This document shows positions 58,250-64,000 of a stretch of 64,000 nt of DNA, one piece after another. The stretch covers positions 1-64,000 of the forward strand of contig JAODTK010000112.1 of NCBI GenBank assembly GCA_026419785.1, given 5' to 3'. Under the pieces are notes generated by a model. The model saw only the letters and a list, made by a program, of their open reading frames with translations, ran no database searches and was not told the DNA's origin. Made by a program: the position numbers and the translations under genes. This stretch comes from Sclerodactyla briareus (Eukaryota; Echinodermata; Holothuroidea; Dendrochirotida; Sclerodactylidae). Position 1 is the first letter of the stretch. Each line of letters opens with the position of its first letter.

Positions 58250-59635
58250 TTCCTTAGGGTTTGTAAGCGCAATTGATGAATGAGCGCTTATTATTTAGAT
58301 AGTATTAGTTATTATTATTACTTGAGCCTTTCAGAAGCAAAATCCAATCATTTCAATTTTTAGGCCCTGTGAGGGGTAAACATATATTAAACATAGATTC
58401 CCGACTAGATCTCAAGTCCGTTCCGATTGGATTTCCTCTGTATTCAATTGCCCTTCATGCGACGGACATTGTATATTTGGGGGGGGGACTCTACAAGGAA
58501 CGAATTATCACCAAGTGGTATCATTCCCCGCAAACAGTAAACAATAAATTTGGAGTTATAGTTCCGTGTAATCAACCTCGAAATGAAAGTTAATTGAGAA
58601 GTGAGTCACGTCCGCGAGCACCCACCCCTGGTGCCATATATTGCCAAAACAAACCAGAAATGGCGAACTATCTTCAAAGTGGACGGGGTCGTCTCTAGCT
58701 GGTATTGGTGATGTGAAGTGACCTTTCCATGTGTTGAAATAGAAGAAGGCGGGGGAAGTTGGTGTGAACATTGTTATTTCAGATTCCTGGAAGTCTTCCA
58801 TACGCTTTATAGTTGTTGTGTTTTGTTCCACCGGAAGAACAGTATAGGTCAAATAGACCTACGCCTGTCCGCTACGCACACGAAGACAAACCTCCAAATA
58901 CCTTCCTGTATAGGGATAGGTCGGGAATGCACGCTTCCAGGAAGTCGGTATTACGGCCCTTGTGTTAAGAGTTTGTGCATAATGTGGATGCAATAACCCT
59001 CATGACTTGGTCAAGTTGAATAACTGTGACTTGTTGGAGAATCTCTATTGTTGTCGGTTTATTTTGGTATTCGAATCACAATGCCATCTTCATAGTTCCT
59101 AATTAACAAAGGGTAATCGAGTATAAGAGTTTTTTTTCAACCAAGGGACACGCGGGCTTGGAATACAATTAAGTTTTGTCGTGGAGAATGGGAAAATATT
59201 CTATAGGTCCACACCCCATTTCAAATACGAGGTTCCTATGTGGAATTCTGCATCTAAAGCTTGAATCCATTATGCAATAAGTGGGGCGATCCCTAACTTC
59301 CGCGGGATTCTGTTCTTCCACTTCCTCTCACGCCAAGTAACCATCAACCCCACCACATTAATAAGCCTTGGTAGACTAAATATTCTTAAAAGTAAAATGA
59401 TGTGTGAATTTCAATGTAAAAAAAAACAAAGGATCTTTTGCAGAGTTGCGCGAGACTGACATCATGTATTATACAAAATGGGACTGATGCCATTTCGATC
59501 TTAGCAATCGCCCTACAACACCGACTCAAAGACCTCTAACTCTAAACTACGGTTGCACGACGTTGGTTTTGTACTGACTGTATTTTGTCTAGTTTATAGT
59601 TGTTCATTTAGCGTGGAGGTCTATTCTGAATCAGA
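58250..59635 (+). mobile_element. Insertion splitting repeat Y; 5'-truncated LINE 3' end
   Basis: Repeat Y stops near 58240 and resumes at about 59640. Between them 58430-59250 matches the LINE 3' region (48110-48290 and 52640-53390), including TTTATT/TATTCAATTGCCCT, ATCATTCCCCGC and GTTCCGTGTAATCA. This is what a 5'-truncated insertion of that LINE would look like. Ends and target duplication were not resolved. Confidence 0.5.
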
Positions 59636-59639
59636 AAAC

Positions 59640-60930
59640 ATGTTGAACGTAATAATGTGACGTCGTTAAAACAAAACAGATTAGGCCAAAACAGATTAGG
59701 CTTTAGTGACAATGTTGTGGTTTTTGGAGAGCGGCTCAACTCTCAATCAAGTGGAGTGTGTAAAGAAAAGTAATAGGTGAATTAATTTCATTCTTTGCTC
59801 CAATAAGGCATTAAGGTTCTTGCGCAAAAATGTCAAAGACGGTACAAAACGATGACAGTACATATGAAAGACAGGACTGGACGAGCGATTGAAACTAATA
59901 ACATTCGAATGATAAAACACGAACAGGGCCGTACTAGCGCACAGGTTGCATTGTAAGCCTTATTGCACGTGAAATGAATGAATTAACGGTGGCGGTTTTG
60001 TTTCTTCATAGGTGGGAGACCTAGAAAGATTGCTATCAAGCAAATACCATGAGGGGGAGGGGGGGGGATCAATGGGCCATTCCAAGCGAAATTCCTAGTT
60101 TGTTGTGAACAAGTACTCTTACACCTCATTGACTTTTTTGATTGGGGCTCTCCAATGGTTCTACCCGCTTTATGAATGATACGTCAATAAGGTCGTTGTC
60201 CAGCATTTTCGTGACATTCTCACCCCAACCGATGAAGAACAGTACGTCCATATCCCACAAATAGTGGCTCTTCAAAAGTACGAACATTACAACTTGCCAT
60301 TCGTATCCAAACAATAACAACCTGCGCTTCAGTTCTCATCATGGCATTCACCGATCGACCAGTTGTGAATCGTTTTCAAGTGAACTCCAGGTACTTATAA
60401 GAAGACACCCGAGTATCTTCCAACCCCTATTATTACCTTTATAGTAGAGGCTTGACTCAACACCTAAATATACTCATTCACCTATTCATGGGATGTAAAG
60501 CCGATTTGCCTCCGTCATTCGCAACGATTTTCTATCTACCGTAAAGAGAACTGTACATTGAACTGCTTTAAATGTATCACTCCAAGTATCCGGCACAAAA
60601 ACGCCATTTAGTGACACAGCAGCTGGTTTGTAAGTCACCACCCACGGCTTTTTAAGGGCCCAATTATGATCAACCACATTCTTTAGAAAATTCACCTACG
60701 TTTGTCGTCGAATCGAGCGCGCCGCGAAATGGCTCGATCATTACAATCGGCCACGCGCACGACATATACCGAGAGAGTATTGACTATTGGGTTCTAGTAA
60801 TTTCTGCCAGGTGTGTTCCAGGTAATGCCGCGGGGAATAATTTCATCGCTATCGGCCAATGGAGTTGTCAAGCGAACCACCGGGGAAAATCCTCTTGTGT
60901 AGTGTTTTTTGAATCGCCGACTCCGGTCCT
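59640..60930 (+). repeat. Repeat Y, continuation of the copy
   Basis: It matches 25320-26060: AACAGATTAGG-TTTAGTGACAATGTT, ACATTGAACT-CTT--AATGTA, TCACTCCAAGTATCCG/CACCCCAAAGTATCCG, GCTCGATCATT/GCTCGATCGTT, AGTAATTTCTGC and ATCGGCCAATGGAGTT. A G-run lies at 60053-60067. Confidence 0.65.
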
Positions 60931-61189
60931 TGTTCACTCTTACGCATAGGAGTAGGTTTAGAGCAAACTAAAGAACTTGGCGCTGGGTGGAATAGACGGG
61001 TCAATGAATTCTCGTATTGAAATGGGCAAGGGGGGTACGGACGGGTGAGTAGAGGTAACATAGAAAAAGCCAAATTCTGTCCGTAATAGTCAGACGAGGG
61101 GTGGGCAAAAAAAAGCGGTACAATCCGGTCACAGGTGGGTGGCAGAAATTCTGTAACACATGAACTAGATCAAGAACTAGGCATGCGGT

Positions 61190-61575
61190 CTACGCCGCTC
61201 AGTCGTAATCAGTTCAGCTGCAAACCCCCCCCCCATTTGAAAGTTTTTCAACAAGCAGCACATGTTTTGCGCGATTCTCTCCCTGCTAGTAATTTATATT
61301 GAGTTAATAATTCTCGGAAATAGGCCTGCTGAGCATTCCCAAAGATATTGTGTGGTAATGAAAGTTCTGTACACAAGTAAAGGAATGCACACGAACAGGA
61401 GTAGCTGGACAAAAAGGTAATTCTCTCTGATGTTATATCCTTCCGGACACTCTACATTTGTTTGGTTCTTTGAACGTATTACCGATTCTAAAAGAACCTA
61501 ATCGCGGCACTTATACTTTTGACGGCACCCGTAGTACCTACATAATATTGATATTCCACTGGGACTTGAAAGCGG
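61190..61575 (+). repeat. Repeat Y, 3' terminal segment
   Basis: It is collinear with 29790-30170 and ends at the shared word CCACTGGGACTT. Here no AAT tail follows. Confidence 0.65.
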
Positions 61576-61579
61576 AGAA

Positions 61580-62260
61580 ATATGTGCTAAAAAATGGCAT
61601 AAAGTAGAATCTGGAGACTTTGTTTGTCTTATGTTGCGCTCCAAGTTGTGTGAAGTATATATGAAGGGAAACAAGTTTGAAACTTGAACTTTTTTCAGTC
61701 TTCACTACACTGACATGATAGAGCTGCCCACTCAAATTCGTGAAAGTTCCATACAAGCATGCGTAACATGCACGCACGCACACACACGCGCCCGTCGACT
61801 ACTCAACACAACCATACGACATCACGATCACATACATAGTTTCCTCGGCTCTGTCCAGGAACAAAAACGTAGCGCAAAAATTCCTAATCACATCAGCCCG
61901 TTAGGTTTTTTTTTTTTGTTTTTTCTATCGGATATCTTTTCCCTGTACTGTTAACGAGTGATCACGTATTTTTGTTTCTATTTTACCTTCATTCGCCATT
62001 TTCCGACAAATTAGGTGTGCTTATCCCGAAGTATTCTTCAAATAGCTGTGGTTGTCGAGGACGCGCTCGAGAACCCTGGGAAATTGTTACATACGTTTAA
62101 GCGGCCATGGGAAACCCAGCGTATAAGTCGCCTGAATACATATCTGACAGTTTTCTGATGATCACTTGTCACGTTGATATCCAGAAAAACAAGAAAAGAA
62201 CAAAAACATTCGTCTATCTGTGATTCGGGGAATCGTCGAGAACATATATTCCGTGATATG
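61580..62260. other. Stretch without a recognised gene
   Basis: A short CGCACGCACACACACGCGC tract lies at 61771-61789 and a T-run at 61907-61923. I see nothing else. Confidence 0.5.
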
Positions 62261-62299
62261 TACAAGTGCTAGATGAAGTGCAATGGAGTCACTCTACAA

Positions 62300-62740
62300 T
62301 TGGCGAAAGATCATCTGAAGAAACTCTAATGCGTCAGTACCAAATCCGAAGTTATACGCATTTCCGTTACGGGATTGCAGCCCTTGAAGTTTTGTCATGT
62401 ATTGAATGCATCCCATCATGCAAAAATGATGTCTCCTCCACTACCCTCAACGATCTTTGTTTTCTATTGAAATCCACACATTATTTTCACCTCGAACAGC
62501 ATTTAGTCTATGTGAGAGGATTCCTGTAGTGCTTTGGTAATGTTGTTGGTTACTTTGGGTGAGAGGACGCACAGAACTTTGCTAATGTGACTTATTTTCC
62601 ACGAAAGAAAAATGAAATACTGACATAACTTCCCGGGTGTCCAAGTTTGGACTTCCTGCGTTAATTGCGCAATTGGGATTCTTTCCTCATTCTCTGCATA
62701 GGTCCAAACTTTGAGCCAATAACCCACCATAGGAACATCC
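62300..62740 (+). repeat. Dispersed repeat, copy 2 (partner at 2.41-2.76 kb)
   Basis: See the partner entry for the shared words. An 87-codon open frame overlaps this copy (62266-62529) but the partner copy does not keep it open, so I do not call a gene. Confidence 0.5.
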
Positions 62741-63051
62741 TATTGGAATGGGTTTGGACGGTTAGACATGGTTTTCTACTCTCCCATGTACCAAGCCTGC
62801 AGTTTTTCCTCAAATACTACAACCTCTGATACCGATTATAACACAATATTCAATACATACGAAATAGCTACAAAATACAAGTACATCCCCCATCGCTTTT
62901 GGCTACAACTTCAAAAGTTCGCTTGACTTCCTGCTAATTGGGCAGTGAATCCTTCGCATTTCGCGTAGATCAATGGATTACAGCGAGTCGACAGGCAGGA
63001 CATTTTTTTTTTATTGACGATTATAAATAACGATAATTAGTCTCGAATTGC

Positions 63052-63087
63052 CGGTCTCGGCTCTTCGACTGTCCGCAACCGAGACCG
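63052..63087. other. Perfect 9-bp hairpin
   Basis: CGGTCTCGG (63052-63060) faces CCGAGACCG (63079-63087). Further GTCTCG/CGAGAC words occur at 63041, 63151 and 37595-37610. Confidence 0.8.
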
Positions 63088-63189
63088 CCATACCTACAGT
63101 GCAAAAGAGAGACACAGATGTGAGGCTTACTCTCGGCTCGGCCTATTAGGTCTCGACTACTCCCTGTTTTCTAGCTAGACCTGTCGGTA

Positions 63190-64000
63190 TTACCCCCGAT
63201 TCATTAGTGATTTGTCTACGACATCTTACTATGCAGACGTTTTGCCTCTTTCACCTCTTGCTTCATTATCTCTTGCTTGTTAAGTCTAGGAAATGTGCGA
63301 AACGACTACGACTTGCACTGTATCATCTATATCAAGGCAGTCCGGGATTTCTCCTTTTCATGAGGATCATGAGATTATCCTGTTTGGGAGAACGTCTGTT
63401 AAGTAAGATATGAATGAACATTGTCTGCGGCCCTATAAACACAGAACAGGCGTTCCCAGTCAATAACACTCTGCGCTGTTTGAGTAATATAACATCATGT
63501 CGATGATCACAGTAAGCGTGTGGTTCCCATAGCTGTGGTCCCTGAGTACCTGTATTTTGGGGGGTTGATACTGAAGTGATTGCAAGTTCATGGAGTTACC
63601 CTAACTGAATAACCATTATCATCACCCGAACTGTTCGAGAATACTGTTTACAAATTTGATCTCCTGCACCGGAGGTATCCTAAATCTTGACTCAAATATC
63701 TCGACTCTTACATCGACACCTACCAATCCAAACCAATTTTCCTTGTAATTGGGACAACAGGTTCCTTTATACCAATGAAAAAGGGGTAAGAGGAATGTCT
63801 CTTTTTCTATATGGTGAACGTTACACTTCGGGGGAGAATACAATTTGGCAGCTTCATGAATAATTCAAAGCCTCCTAAACAGGCGCATGGAGCACATCCC
63901 TGTGAAAAAAATGGGGGGATTACTCTGTGAAAATGTCAATGGGAGCCTCGCCTTAGGAAGTGGGGCAGGGGGGGGGTGTACCCATCCCCCCATCCCTCGC
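63190..64000. other. Window end without a recognised gene
   Basis: The last 35 bases hold a G-run followed by C-runs (GGGGGGGGG ... CCCCCC). I see no coding signal. Confidence 0.5.

Noticed and set aside
58369-58593. 74-codon open frame beginning at the split repeat
   Set aside because: It lies in LINE 3' non-coding homology that is not open in the other two copies.

Overview
The window reads as repeat-rich, gene-poor nuclear DNA of an animal. It is AT-rich, has no operons and no long uninterrupted coding runs, and carries recognisable pieces of non-LTR retrotransposons, Penelope-like elements, a tRNA-derived SINE, a hAT-type terminal-inverted-repeat element, many minisatellites and (TA)n, (AAT)n and (TG)n tracts. 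The mix of elements and the many AGGCCT/GGCCTA words would suit a marine invertebrate, perhaps an echinoderm-like deuterostome. That placement is an inference from style, not from a marker gene.

The best host gene is a glutathione S-transferase (pi/mu/sigma-like) on the minus strand at about 7.9-4.8 kb. Three exons are visible. Two are joined by a consensus donor and acceptor in matching phase, but the coding frame is broken by small indels and one exon's worth of the active-site domain was not found. The second candidate is an unrecognised, unusually clean minus-strand open frame at 32.46-33.05 kb. Two very short exon-like segments (4.29-4.36 kb and 8.68-8.73 kb) are speculative.

Layout: 0-9 kb holds a SINE, the GST exons, a 29-bp minisatellite and a diverged tandem array of about 130 bp. 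9.3-10.3 kb is the hAT-like element with a long poly-T. 12-16 kb holds two unclassified dispersed repeats (one ends in a hairpin) and G-rich tracts. 16.7-20.2 kb holds a 208-bp duplication and a GACTAAC/GTTAGTC array. 20.9-22.8 kb is a LINE tail and a Penelope-like copy lying between TA tracts. 23.3-30.3 kb is a large unclassified repeat with an internal duplication. 30.7-36.4 kb holds tandem repeats, the clean open frame and a second copy of the 13-kb dispersed repeat. 39.4-42.9 kb is a graveyard of LINE and Penelope-like fragments. 44.7-45.6 kb is a TGACGAAT satellite. 46-53 kb has two copies of one LINE around a GATATC palindrome array. 54-61.6 kb has further copies of the 23-30 kb repeat.

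No set of genes here works as a pathway; the story is mobile elements and tandem repeats around a damaged GST locus. Copies of the same element often differ by single-base insertions and deletions, and the GST exons show the same kind of frame breaks. Sequencing or gap-filling noise is therefore a serious alternative to true decay in several intervals.
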